Shown here: piece after piece, positions 1 through 6,509 of the stretch
Layout of the letters: every line of letters starts with the position of its first letter
Position numbering within the stretch: position 1 is the stretch's first letter
NCBI GenBank assembly: GCA_031290755.1
Contig: JAITMY010000016.1
Coordinates: 1-9,929, forward strand
Origin: Prevotellaceae bacterium
GTDB taxonomy: Bacteria > Bacteroidota > Bacteroidia > Bacteroidales > UBA932
DNA: 9,929 bases
Reading direction: 5' to 3'
Made by a program: the position numbers and the translations under genes
The notes under the pieces: model-generated
Seen by the model: the letters and a program-made list of their open reading frames with translations, nothing else
The model's database searches: none
Told to the model about the DNA's origin: nothing

Positions 1-762
1 CACGAGGAGGACAACATCATCCCCGAAACGTACATTGACTACGAGGAGTGGCCGCGCGAGTACTCGCTCAACACGCTGCAAACGGTGGTGCGCGTGCACA
101 CCCGCGTGTCCGACCTGTACAACAGCCCCTACAACCAGCTCGAGCAGCAAATGCGCCTGAGCATCGAAAGCATTAAGGAGCGGCAGGAGTGGGAGCTGAT
201 TAACAACAAAAACTTTGGGCTGCTGGCAAGCGTTGAGCCGGGCTACCACATCAGCACACGCTACGGCACCCCCACGCCCGACGACTTGGACGAGCTGCTG
301 TCGCTGGTGTGGAAAAAGCCCGCGTTCTTTTTGGCGCACCCCCGCGCCATTGCCGCGTTTGAGCGCGAGTGCACGTGGCGCGGCGTGCCTCCGGTAACTA
401 CGGTAACGTTTGGCGTGCCGGTAGTTACGTGGCGCGGCGTGCCCATTATCCCCAGCGACAAGGTGGAAATTCAGGGGCAGTACCTCACCAACCGCGGCGT
501 GGGCACCACCAGCTTTATTTTGGTGCGCACCGGCGAAGAGGAGCAGGGCGTGGTGGGGCTTAATCAGGCAGGCATCCCGGGCGAAATCGCGCCGAGCCTG
601 TCCGCTCGCCTCATGGGCTTGGATAAATTCGGCGTTGCCAGCTACCTCCTCACCAAGTATTTTTCGCTGGCCTCGCTCACCGACGACGCCATTGCCGTGC
701 TCGAAAATGTAGAGGTGGGCTACTACCACGATTACAACAACCGCAAACCGATATTGAAGTAA
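1..762 (+). CDS. Family 2A encapsulin shell protein (SrpI-like), 5' end missing
   Basis: Shell protein of an encapsulin nanocompartment, an HK97-phage-capsid-fold protein that self-assembles into an icosahedral cage in the cytoplasm. The frame is open from base 1, so the gene starts upstream; 253 residues are visible and roughly 50-60 N-terminal residues are probably missing compared with SrpI-type proteins. The stretches I recognise as SrpI-like are DYEEWPREY (13-21), HTRVSDLYNSPYNQLEQQMR (33-52), SIKERQEWELI (56-66), GTPTPDDLDELLSLVWKKPA (86-105), FFLAHPRAIAAFERECTWRGVPP (106-128), IPSDK (150-154) and the C-terminal SLTDDAIAVLENVEVGYY segment. No cyclic-nucleotide-binding insert is visible, which argues against family 2B. 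The next gene, 4 nt on, is a cysteine desulfurase with an N-terminal extension, the known cargo type of family 2A. Assembly into a cage and cargo loading are inferred from the family. Confidence 0.93.
   Translation, partial: HEEDNIIPETYIDYEEWPREYSLNTLQTVVRVHTRVSDLYNSPYNQLEQQMRLSIESIKERQEWELINNKNFGLLASVEPGYHISTRYGTPTPDDLDELLSLVWKKPAFFLAHPRAIAAFERECTWRGVPPVTTVTFGVPVVTWRGVPIIPSDKVEIQGQYLTNRGVGTTSFILVRTGEEEQGVVGLNQAGIPGEIAPSLSARLMGLDKFGVASYLLTKYFSLASLTDDAIAVLENVEVGYYHDYNNRKPILK
373..443 (+). repeat. 17-bp exact direct repeat inside the encapsulin gene
   Basis: ACGTGGCGCGGCGTGCC occurs at 373-389 and again at 427-443, exactly 54 bp (18 codons) apart and in the same frame. Both copies encode Thr-Trp-Arg-Gly-Val-Pro (residues 125-130 and 143-148 of the visible protein). 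As I recall SrpI, related motifs occur at both positions in the family, so this looks like an internal protein motif pair with identical codons and not a recent insertion. The protein length over this part appears normal. Confidence 0.7.
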
Positions 763-766
763 GCAC

Positions 767-2188
767 ATGCTGGAAAATATAACCATAGAAAGCGAATGGG
801 CTGACGTCAGCCGCTTGCGCGAAATAGCAGGGCGGCTCTTTCAGGACGAGGAGCAGCCCTCCGAAAACACCCGCCTGCACTCGGCAGCGCAGCACGAGTT
901 TGCCGACGTGGGCTACTCGCCGTACTCCTTTCTGCGCGACCAGCCCATCACCTACAGCGGGCGCGAAGCGTTCGACGTGCAGGCCATTCGTAAAGATTTT
1001 CCTATCCTTCACCAGCAAGTAAACGGAAAAGATTTGGTGTGGTTTGACAACGCCGCCACCACGCAAAAGCCGCAGCCGGTGATTGATGCCGTAAAGAACT
1101 TTTACGAGCGCGACAACTCCAACATCCACCGCGCTTCGCATACGCTGGCGGCGCGCTCCACCGATGCTTACGAGGGTGCGCGCAGCAAGGTGAAAAGCTT
1201 TATCAACGCCCCGTCGCCCGAAGAAATCATTTTTGTGCGCGGCACCACCGAGGGCATCAACCTGATAGCGCAGACCTACGGGCGCAAGTTCATCAGCGCG
1301 GGCGACGAAATCGTTATCTCCACCTTAGACCACCACGCCAACATTGTCCCCTGGCAGCAGCTGGCCAAGGAGCGCAACGCCAAGCTGCTGATCATTCCCA
1401 TCAACGACAGGGGAGATGTAATCTTGGAGGAGTACGAGCGCTTGCTAAGCCCACGCACCAAGATGGTTACTTTTCCGCAGGTGAACAATACGTTCGGCAC
1501 CGTGCTGCCCGCCAAAATCATGGTGGACCGCGCCAAGCACTACGGCGCCCGCGTGCTGATAGACGGCGCCCAATCCATTGCCCACACGCCGGTGGATGTT
1601 CAAGCGTTGGACGTGGATTTCTTTGTCTTCTCGGGGCATAAGATTTATGCTCCCAACGGCATAGGCGTGGTTTACGGCAAAAAAGAGCTGCTGGAAATTC
1701 TTCCGCCGTGGCAAGGCGGCGGCAACATGATAAGGGACGTTACCTTTGAGGAGACGATTTTCAATGTCCCGCCTGCCAAGTTCGAGGCCGGAACGCCCAA
1801 CGTGGCAGATGCCGTGGGCTTAGGCGCAGCCTTGGATTACGTGAGCCGGGTAGGAATGCACAACATCGAAAAATACGAGCATCACCTCACCGAGTACGCG
1901 CGAAAAGCCTTGGGCAAAATAGAGGGCATCACGCTCATCGGCAACCCCCGCGAGCGCGTTAGCGTTGTCTCGTTCATCATTCCGGGCATCCCCACGCCCG
2001 AAATCGGCAAGCGCTTAGACCAAGAGGGCATTGCCCTCCGCGCCGGGCACCACTGCGCCCAACCGTCGCTGCGGAGGTTAGGCGTGGAGGCAACCGTGCG
2101 CCCCTCGTTTGCGTTTTACAACACAACGGCAGAGATAGACCGGCTGGTGGCGGCGGTGGAGAGCATCGTGGCAACGCTCATCCGCTAA
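767..2188 (+). CDS. Encapsulin-associated cysteine desulfurase (SufS/type II) with N-terminal cargo extension
   Basis: PLP-dependent desulfurase, 473 aa, converting L-cysteine to alanine and an enzyme-bound persulfide. The catalytic body begins near residue 69 (FDVQAIRKDFPIL) and carries the SufS-class landmarks: DNAATTQKP, the DHHAN motif at 188-192, DGAQS at 266-270 (Asp for the pyridine nitrogen, Gln for the PLP O3'), SGHK with the Schiff-base lysine at K292, the persulfide cysteine C430 in RAGHHCAQP, and the substrate arginine R445 in VRPS. Ordinary SufS proteins begin about 10 residues before the DFPIL-type motif, so residues 1-68 are an extra N-terminal domain. It has an amphipathic-looking segment (SRLREIAGRLF, 15-25), a polar acidic linker, and GYSPYSFL (49-56). 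By analogy with the SrpI cargo of Synechococcus, this extension should direct packaging into the shell encoded just upstream. The ATG lies 4 nt after the shell stop, so the pair is probably translationally coupled. Class assignment is firm; encapsulation is inferred. Confidence 0.96.
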   Translation: MLENITIESEWADVSRLREIAGRLFQDEEQPSENTRLHSAAQHEFADVGYSPYSFLRDQPITYSGREAFDVQAIRKDFPILHQQVNGKDLVWFDNAATTQKPQPVIDAVKNFYERDNSNIHRASHTLAARSTDAYEGARSKVKSFINAPSPEEIIFVRGTTEGINLIAQTYGRKFISAGDEIVISTLDHHANIVPWQQLAKERNAKLLIIPINDRGDVILEEYERLLSPRTKMVTFPQVNNTFGTVLPAKIMVDRAKHYGARVLIDGAQSIAHTPVDVQALDVDFFVFSGHKIYAPNGIGVVYGKKELLEILPPWQGGGNMIRDVTFEETIFNVPPAKFEAGTPNVADAVGLGAALDYVSRVGMHNIEKYEHHLTEYARKALGKIEGITLIGNPRERVSVVSFIIPGIPTPEIGKRLDQEGIALRAGHHCAQPSLRRLGVEATVRPSFAFYNTTAEIDRLVAAVESIVATLIR

Positions 2189-2211
2189 AATTAGCAGTGC
2201 CCCTGCCGCGC

Positions 2212-3420
2212 CTACCCCTTCACCAGCCGCATCGTGTCCATCGCTATCACCAGCTCTTCGTTGGTGGTGACAGCCATCAGCTTCACCTTCGAGGCGGGCT
2301 TGCTCAGGAGTGCGTCCTTGCCGTGCAGCCCTTTGTTGGCGGCGGCGTCAAAGTCCACGCCGAGGTAGCCCATGTTTTGGCACACCTTTTCGCGCACGGT
2401 GTCGTCGTTCTCGCCCACCCCGCCGGTGAACACGATGATGTCCACCTTGCCGAGGGCGGCCACGTGCGCCCCGATGAACTTGCGCACGCGGTAGGCGAAC
2501 ATGTCGAGCGCGAGCTGCGCCATGTCGTTTCCGCCGGCGGCGGCCTGATGGAGGTCGCGCATGTCGCTCGACAGGCCGGATATGCCGAGCAGCCCTGCCT
2601 GCTTGTTAAGCAGGTCGTTGAGCGCGTCCATGCTCATGCCCTCTTTTTGGGCGAGGAAGAAGAGCACGCCGGGGTCGATGGCGCCGCTGCGGGTGCCCAT
2701 GATGAGGCCGTCGAGGGGGGTGAAGCCCATAGAGGTGTCCACCGATTTTCCCTGGGCAATGGAGGCTATGGAGGCGCCATTGCCGAGGTGGCAGGTAACG
2801 ATGCTGGCCGCGCCGAAGTCGGCCCCCAGCAGCTTGCAGGCCTTCTGCGCCACGTAGCGGTGGCTGGTGCCGTGGAAGCCGTAGCAGCGGATGTGGTGCT
2901 GCTCGTAGTAGCGGTAGGGCAGGGCGTAGAGGTAGGCGTGGCGCGGCATGGTCTGGTGGAAGGAGGTGTCGAACACGGCCACCTGCGGCACGCCCGGCAG
3001 CAGCGCCTCCATTGACAGGATGCCCTGTAGGTTGGCGGGGTTGTGCAGCGGCGCCAGCTCGGCGCACTGCGCTATGGAGTCCTTCACCGCTCTGTTAATC
3101 AGGGCGCTGTCCTTAAAGAACTCGCCGCCGTGCGCCACGCGGTGCCCCACGGCGTTCACCTCGCCGAGGCTGGCCACCACGCCGTGGGCGGGGTGCACCA
3201 GCGCCGCAAGGATAAGGTTGATGCCCTCCGTGTGGTCGGAGATGCGCTGCGTGGCCGCGTAGGGCGCCTTGCCCTCCGGCTTGTGCGTGAGGGCGCCCTC
3301 GGCCAGCCCTATGCGCTCTACTATGCCCTTGGCCAGCAAGGTGCTACTCTCGGCGCTCTCCATCCGCACCACCTGATACTTGATGGATGAGCTGCCGCAG
3401 TTTAAAACTAAGATGATCAT
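2212..3420 (-). CDS. ackA: Acetate kinase
   Basis: ATP:acetate phosphotransferase of the cytosol, interconverting acetate + ATP and acetyl phosphate + ADP; in fermenters it mainly makes ATP. The 402-residue length is typical and the ASKHA-fold signatures are complete: N7 in VLNCGSSSIKY, R94 in VGHRVAHGG, catalytic D151 in FDTSFH, H183 in YGFHGTSH, the LGNGAS phosphate loop (212-217), R244 in MGTRSGAIDPG, and E388 in TTNEE for Mg2+. These match the residues defined for the Methanosarcina enzyme. The gene stands alone here: its usual partner pta is not adjacent on either side. It is convergent with the desulfurase gene (23 nt between stops) and divergent from ruvB. A butyrate kinase is much less likely given the motif match. 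Confidence 0.98.
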   Translation of the reverse strand: MIILVLNCGSSSIKYQVVRMESAESSTLLAKGIVERIGLAEGALTHKPEGKAPYAATQRISDHTEGINLILAALVHPAHGVVASLGEVNAVGHRVAHGGEFFKDSALINRAVKDSIAQCAELAPLHNPANLQGILSMEALLPGVPQVAVFDTSFHQTMPRHAYLYALPYRYYEQHHIRCYGFHGTSHRYVAQKACKLLGADFGAASIVTCHLGNGASIASIAQGKSVDTSMGFTPLDGLIMGTRSGAIDPGVLFFLAQKEGMSMDALNDLLNKQAGLLGISGLSSDMRDLHQAAAGGNDMAQLALDMFAYRVRKFIGAHVAALGKVDIIVFTGGVGENDDTVREKVCQNMGYLGVDFDAAANKGLHGKDALLSKPASKVKLMAVTTNEELVIAMDTMRLVKG

Positions 3421-3443
3421 GGTGTAACTATTTTTTTAGGGGG

Positions 3444-3451
3444 TAAAGGTA
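3444..3451 (-). promoter_or_regulatory. Possible -7 box of the ackA promoter
   Basis: On the minus strand this reads TACCTTTA, one base off the Bacteroidetes -7 consensus TAnnTTTG, and lies 23 nt before the ackA start codon. No convincing TTTG-type -33 element is seen upstream. It is the mirror image of the ruvB box at 3481-3488. Confidence 0.4.
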
Positions 3452-3487
3452 ATCATTTTTTTCATATTGGGAAGAATTATTACCTTT
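3445..3487. repeat. 9-bp perfect inverted repeat between divergent ackA and ruvB
   Basis: AAAGGTAAT at 3445-3453 and ATTACCTTT at 3479-3487 are exact reverse complements separated by 25 nt of AT-rich sequence. Each arm overlaps the presumed -7 box of one of the two divergent genes, so the simplest explanation is two mirrored promoters. A shared operator is possible but unproven. Confidence 0.6.
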
Positions 3488-3488
3488 G
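3481..3488 (+). promoter_or_regulatory. -7 promoter box upstream of ruvB
   Basis: TACCTTTG matches the Bacteroidetes -7 consensus TAnnTTTG exactly. Transcription would start at about 3494 or just after, downstream of the ATG at 3490, so that ATG could not serve as the ruvB start. The -33 region is only a run of T residues with no clear TTTG. Confidence 0.6.
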
Positions 3489-3540
3489 CATGTTTTTTAA
3501 CCTATGGGTAAATACGAACGTAACCGGAAAAACCAAAGCC

Positions 3541-4557
3541 ATGTCCAAAGTTTTTGACCCTCACGAAGAATCGGAGCGGCACGATGCTGAGCTTGACAAC
3601 GAAATTCGTCCCGCTGGCTTCGAGCAGTTTAGGGGGCAGGATAAGGTGGTAGAAAACCTCAAGGTTTTTGTCGAGGCGGCCTCCATGCGGGGCGAGTCGC
3701 TCGACCACGTGCTGCTGCACGGCCCGCCGGGGCTTGGCAAGACCACGCTGGCAAAGATTGTGAGCAACGAGCTGGGCGTGGGCTTTAAGGTAACCTCCGG
3801 CCCGGTGCTCGACAAGCCGGGCGACTTGGCCGGCCTGCTCACGGGGCTTGAGCCGCGCGACGTGCTGTTCATCGACGAAATCCACCGCCTTAGCCCCATC
3901 GTGGAGGAGTTCCTGTACTCGGCAATGGAGGACTACGTGATTGACATCATGATAGACAAGGGGCCGTCGGCGCGCTCCATTCAGCTCAAGCTCAACCCCT
4001 TCACGCTGGTGGGCGCCACCACCCGCAGCGGCCTGCTCACCGCCCCGCTGCGGGCGCGGTTTGGCATTGCGTGCCACCTGCAATACTACGACGCCGAGGT
4101 GCTCGTGGGCATCGTTACCCGCTCGGCGCACATTCTGGGCATCGCCATCACCTCGGCTGCCGCCGGCGAAATAGCGACCCGAAGCCGCGGCACCCCGCGC
4201 ATTGCCAACGCGCTGCTGCGCCGCGTGCGCGACTTTGCGCAGGTGAAGGGGCGCGGCGAGATTGACCTCGACATAACCCGCTTCTCGCTCGAGGCGCTCA
4301 ACGTTGACCGGCACGGGCTGGACAAGATGGACAACGCCATACTGACCACCATCATCCAGAAGTTCAAGGGCGGGCCGGTGGGCATCAGCACGCTCTCCAC
4401 GGCGGTGGGCGAGAACGCCGAAACCATAGAGGAGGTGTACGAGCCGTTCCTTATAAAGGAGGGCTTCATTATGCGCACCCCGCGCGGGCGCGAGGTTACG
4501 GAGCTGGCCTACAAGCACCTCGGCTTTGTTAAGAGCACAGACGGACGACTTTTTTAG
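3541..4557 (+). CDS. ruvB: Holliday junction branch migration helicase RuvB
   Basis: Hexameric AAA+ motor that works with RuvA to drive branch migration of Holliday junctions, which RuvC then cuts. With the chosen start it is 338 aa, normal for RuvB. Visible motifs are: N-terminal RPAGFEQFRGQ, Walker A GPPGLGKTT (61-69, K67), Walker B DEIHRL (112-117), sensor 1 GATTRSG (158-164), the arginine-finger segment PLRARFG (169-175), sensor 2 RGTPRIAN with R220, and a C-terminal winged helix ending in EPFLIKEGFIMRTPRGR. The frame is open back to an ATG at 3490, but that would add 17 residues not found in the family and lies at or before the predicted transcription start; the ATG at 3541 begins MSKVFDP. 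argH follows 25 nt after the stop, so the two are probably co-transcribed. ruvA and ruvC are not in the window. Confidence 0.97.
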   Translation: MSKVFDPHEESERHDAELDNEIRPAGFEQFRGQDKVVENLKVFVEAASMRGESLDHVLLHGPPGLGKTTLAKIVSNELGVGFKVTSGPVLDKPGDLAGLLTGLEPRDVLFIDEIHRLSPIVEEFLYSAMEDYVIDIMIDKGPSARSIQLKLNPFTLVGATTRSGLLTAPLRARFGIACHLQYYDAEVLVGIVTRSAHILGIAITSAAAGEIATRSRGTPRIANALLRRVRDFAQVKGRGEIDLDITRFSLEALNVDRHGLDKMDNAILTTIIQKFKGGPVGISTLSTAVGENAETIEEVYEPFLIKEGFIMRTPRGREVTELAYKHLGFVKSTDGRLF

Positions 4558-4582
4558 CGTTGAACTTTAAGAAAACTTACGT

Positions 4583-5875
4583 ATGAAACTTTGGGACAAG
4601 GGCGTTGAGCCAAACGAGCTGGTGGAGCGCTTCACCGTGGGCAAAGACCGCGAGCTGGACTTGCGGCTGGCGGGCTGCGACGTGGAGGGCAGCATCGCGC
4701 ACGTAAAAATGCTGCACAGCATAGGCCTCCTCGCCGACGGGGAGTTCGAGGCGCTGCTCGCCGGGCTGGAGCAGGTGGCGGGGGAGGTGGCCGCGGGCAA
4801 GTTCGCCATTGCGCCGCACGTGGAGGACGTGCACTCGCAGGTAGAGCTGCTGCTCACGCAGCGCCTCGGCGAGGTGGGGAAGAAGATCCACGCCGGGCGC
4901 TCGCGCAACGACCAGGTGCTGGTTGTCCTCAAGCTCTTTTTCCGCGGCGAAATACGGCGCATGGCGCAGGGGGCGCAGGCGCTTTTCGACGCGCTCATCG
5001 CCCTGAGCGAGCGGCACAAGGCCGCGCTGATGCCCGGCTACACGCACCTGCAAATTGCCATGCCCTCGTCCTTTGGGCTGTGGTTTGGGGCCTACGCCGA
5101 GTCGCTGGCCGACGACATGCACCTGCTGCTGGCCGCCTACCGCATTGCCAACCAGAACCCGCTGGGGTCGGCGGCGGGCTACGGCAACTCCTTCCCGCTC
5201 AACCGCAGCATGACCACCGCCCTGCTGGGCTTCGACGACCTGCACTACAACGTGATAGCCGCCCAGATGAGCCGCGGCAAAACCGAGCGGGCGCTGGCCG
5301 CCGCCATGTCCGCCGTGGCCGCCACCCTGGGGCGCCTCGCCATGGACGTGTGCCTGTTTATGAGCCAAAACTTTGCCTTCGTGAGCTTCCCCGACGCGCT
5401 CACCACCGGCTCCAGCATCATGCCGCACAAGAAAAACCCCGACGTGTTCGAGCTTATCCGCGGCAAGTGCAACCGCCTGCAGGCCGTCCCCAACGAGGCC
5501 GCCCTGCTCTGCGCCAACCTGCCCGTGGGCTACCACCGCGACATGCAGCTGCTCAAGGAAATCATGTTCCCCTCCGTCGAGGAGCTGCTCAGCTGCCTGG
5601 GCATGGCCACCTTTATGCTACAGCACATCACCGTGAAGGACAACATTTTAGACGACGAAAAGTACAGCTACCTGTTCACGGTGGAGGACGTAAACCGCCT
5701 GACGCTCAGCGGTGTGCCCTTTCGCGAGGCCTACAAGCAGGTGGGCGAGCAGGTGCAGCAAGGCCGCTACCACCCAACAAAAACCGTGCACCACACCCAC
5801 GAGGGGAGCATCGGCAACCTCTGCAACGATAAGATTGCGAAAAAAATGGAGAAAACCATCAGGGAAATGCTGTAA
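4583..5875 (+). CDS. argH: Argininosuccinate lyase
   Basis: Last enzyme of arginine biosynthesis: cleaves argininosuccinate to arginine and fumarate, as a cytosolic homotetramer of the fumarase/aspartase superfamily. The 430 residues are slightly shorter than the usual 450-460 but all three superfamily regions are present: HAGRSRNDQ, GYTHLQ with H155, and the signature loop GSSIMPHKKNPD (276-287), which carries the catalytic serine. The C-terminal domain continues through FREAYKQVGEQV and ends intact. The adenylosuccinate lyase and fumarase relatives are excluded by HAGRSRNDQ and GYTHLQ. It follows ruvB by 25 nt without a terminator. No other arg gene is nearby, so it is separated from the rest of its pathway here. 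No hairpin terminator is evident in the AT-rich sequence after the stop. Confidence 0.98.
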   Translation: MKLWDKGVEPNELVERFTVGKDRELDLRLAGCDVEGSIAHVKMLHSIGLLADGEFEALLAGLEQVAGEVAAGKFAIAPHVEDVHSQVELLLTQRLGEVGKKIHAGRSRNDQVLVVLKLFFRGEIRRMAQGAQALFDALIALSERHKAALMPGYTHLQIAMPSSFGLWFGAYAESLADDMHLLLAAYRIANQNPLGSAAGYGNSFPLNRSMTTALLGFDDLHYNVIAAQMSRGKTERALAAAMSAVAATLGRLAMDVCLFMSQNFAFVSFPDALTTGSSIMPHKKNPDVFELIRGKCNRLQAVPNEAALLCANLPVGYHRDMQLLKEIMFPSVEELLSCLGMATFMLQHITVKDNILDDEKYSYLFTVEDVNRLTLSGVPFREAYKQVGEQVQQGRYHPTKTVHHTHEGSIGNLCNDKIAKKMEKTIREML

Positions 5876-5954
5876 TGTGGGAAAGTTATTATTGGTTAAA
5901 TAAAGAAAGTTATGTGATTGAAAACGAAGAGATTAAATATTTTTGTTGAACGAG

Positions 5955-5991
5955 TACGACAAATGTCGTAAACGTTACGACATTTGTCGTA
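5955..5991. promoter_or_regulatory. Double-palindrome operator of the RES-Xre module
   Basis: Two 16-bp elements face each other across a 5-nt spacer (AACGT): TACGACAAATGTCGTA at 5955-5970 and its exact reverse complement TACGACATTTGTCGTA at 5976-5991. Each element is itself a palindrome of 7-bp arms (TACGACA/TGTCGTA) around a 2-bp centre. Centre-to-centre spacing is 21 bp, two helical turns, so two dimers would sit on the same DNA face. The last two bases (TA) are also the first two of the -7 box, so bound protein would block transcription. Type II antitoxins commonly repress their own operon; the Xre-like protein encoded 26 nt downstream is the obvious binder. Binding itself is inferred. 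Confidence 0.88.
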
Positions 5992-5997
5992 CCTTTG
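5990..5997 (+). promoter_or_regulatory. -7 promoter box of the toxin-antitoxin operon
   Basis: TACCTTTG matches TAnnTTTG exactly and lies 20 nt before the antitoxin ATG, giving a very short leader. It overlaps the right palindrome by two bases. No clear -33 TTTG is found at normal spacing, because that position is occupied by the operator. Confidence 0.65.
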
Positions 5998-6017
5998 GAG
6001 CATAAAAAATAGTAGCC

Positions 6018-6509
6018 ATGAAAAACATTAGCAAAACACAAAAGCCAAAGCCCTACCGCATCCCAAACCCGGAAGGCCAGCCGTGCAGTATGGCGCAAGA
6101 ACCCGTGGCCGCCTACACCGTCATACCCAACGACAGAGGCCCCTACGCAACCATCAGCATGGTGAAGCAGGGCGTAGAGTTTCCGTACTTTATGCAGGTG
6201 GCTCAGCACAGCGCCCTCTCGCTGAACGATTGGGCTGATATACTCAACATATCGGGGCGCACCATGCAGCGCTACGAGCAGGAAAACAAAACGTTTTCGC
6301 CCATTTACGCCGAAAAAATCGTGGCCATTGACATGCTCATGCGCTACGGGGCCGACGTTTTCGGTAGCGCCAATAGCTTCCATGCGTGGCTTGAGGTGCG
6401 CAACCTCGCGCTGGGCGGGGTATATCCCAAAACGCTGCTCGACACCTCCTTTGGGATTGAGCTGATTAAAAGCGAGCTGCTGGGCATAGAGCATGGGGTG
6501 CTGGCATGA
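6018..6509 (+). CDS. Xre/MbcA/ParS-family antitoxin
   Basis: Antitoxin of a RES-Xre type II toxin-antitoxin system, 163 aa. It should neutralise the toxin by direct binding and repress the operon. An N-terminal tail of about 50 residues rich in Lys, Pro and Gln precedes a helix-turn-helix-like region (LSLNDWADILNISGRTMQRY, 67-86). The C-terminal part (about 101-163) fits the DUF2384 toxin-binding domain: a DMLMRYGADVFGS helix, FHAWLEVRNLALGG, then PKTLLDTSFGIELI and a short tail. Its stop overlaps the toxin start (ATGA, 6506-6509), and a strong palindromic operator lies directly upstream; both support autoregulation and coupled translation. A second ATG at residue 25 is possible as a start but the first is 20 nt after the promoter box. 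Its codons include more A/T-ending triplets than argH by eye, compatible with horizontal acquisition but not measured. Confidence 0.92.
   Translation: MKNISKTQKPKPYRIPNPEGQPCSMAQEPVAAYTVIPNDRGPYATISMVKQGVEFPYFMQVAQHSALSLNDWADILNISGRTMQRYEQENKTFSPIYAEKIVAIDMLMRYGADVFGSANSFHAWLEVRNLALGGVYPKTLLDTSFGIELIKSELLGIEHGVLA

Noticed and set aside
394..428. 8-bp inverted repeat GTAACTAC/GTAGTTAC inside the encapsulin gene
   Set aside because: It lies in conserved coding sequence, has a 19-nt loop and no T-run; most likely a by-product of the Val-Thr-Thr and Val-Val-Thr codons.
2189..2211. Possible hairpin terminator between the convergent desulfurase and ackA genes
   Set aside because: Only a 4-bp stem (GCAG/CTGC) with no T-run on either strand; too weak to call.
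2197..3015. Long open frame antisense to ackA (272 codons), with similar long frames antisense to ruvB (3502-4518), argH (4577-5536) and mutY (6971-7957)
   Set aside because: They are mirror frames produced by GC-rich codon use; their translations are low-complexity His/Val/Gly/Arg-rich and match no family, while the opposite strand encodes complete, recognised enzymes.
3457..3472. -33 promoter elements for the TAnnTTTG boxes at 3481, 5990 and 8083
   Set aside because: TTG or TTTG trimers/tetramers occur nearby but at wrong spacing in each case, so only the -7 boxes are reported.
5876..5954. Terminator or small gene in the AT-rich sequence after argH
   Set aside because: No stem with a T-run and no credible open frame; it looks like ordinary promoter-region sequence ahead of the operator.
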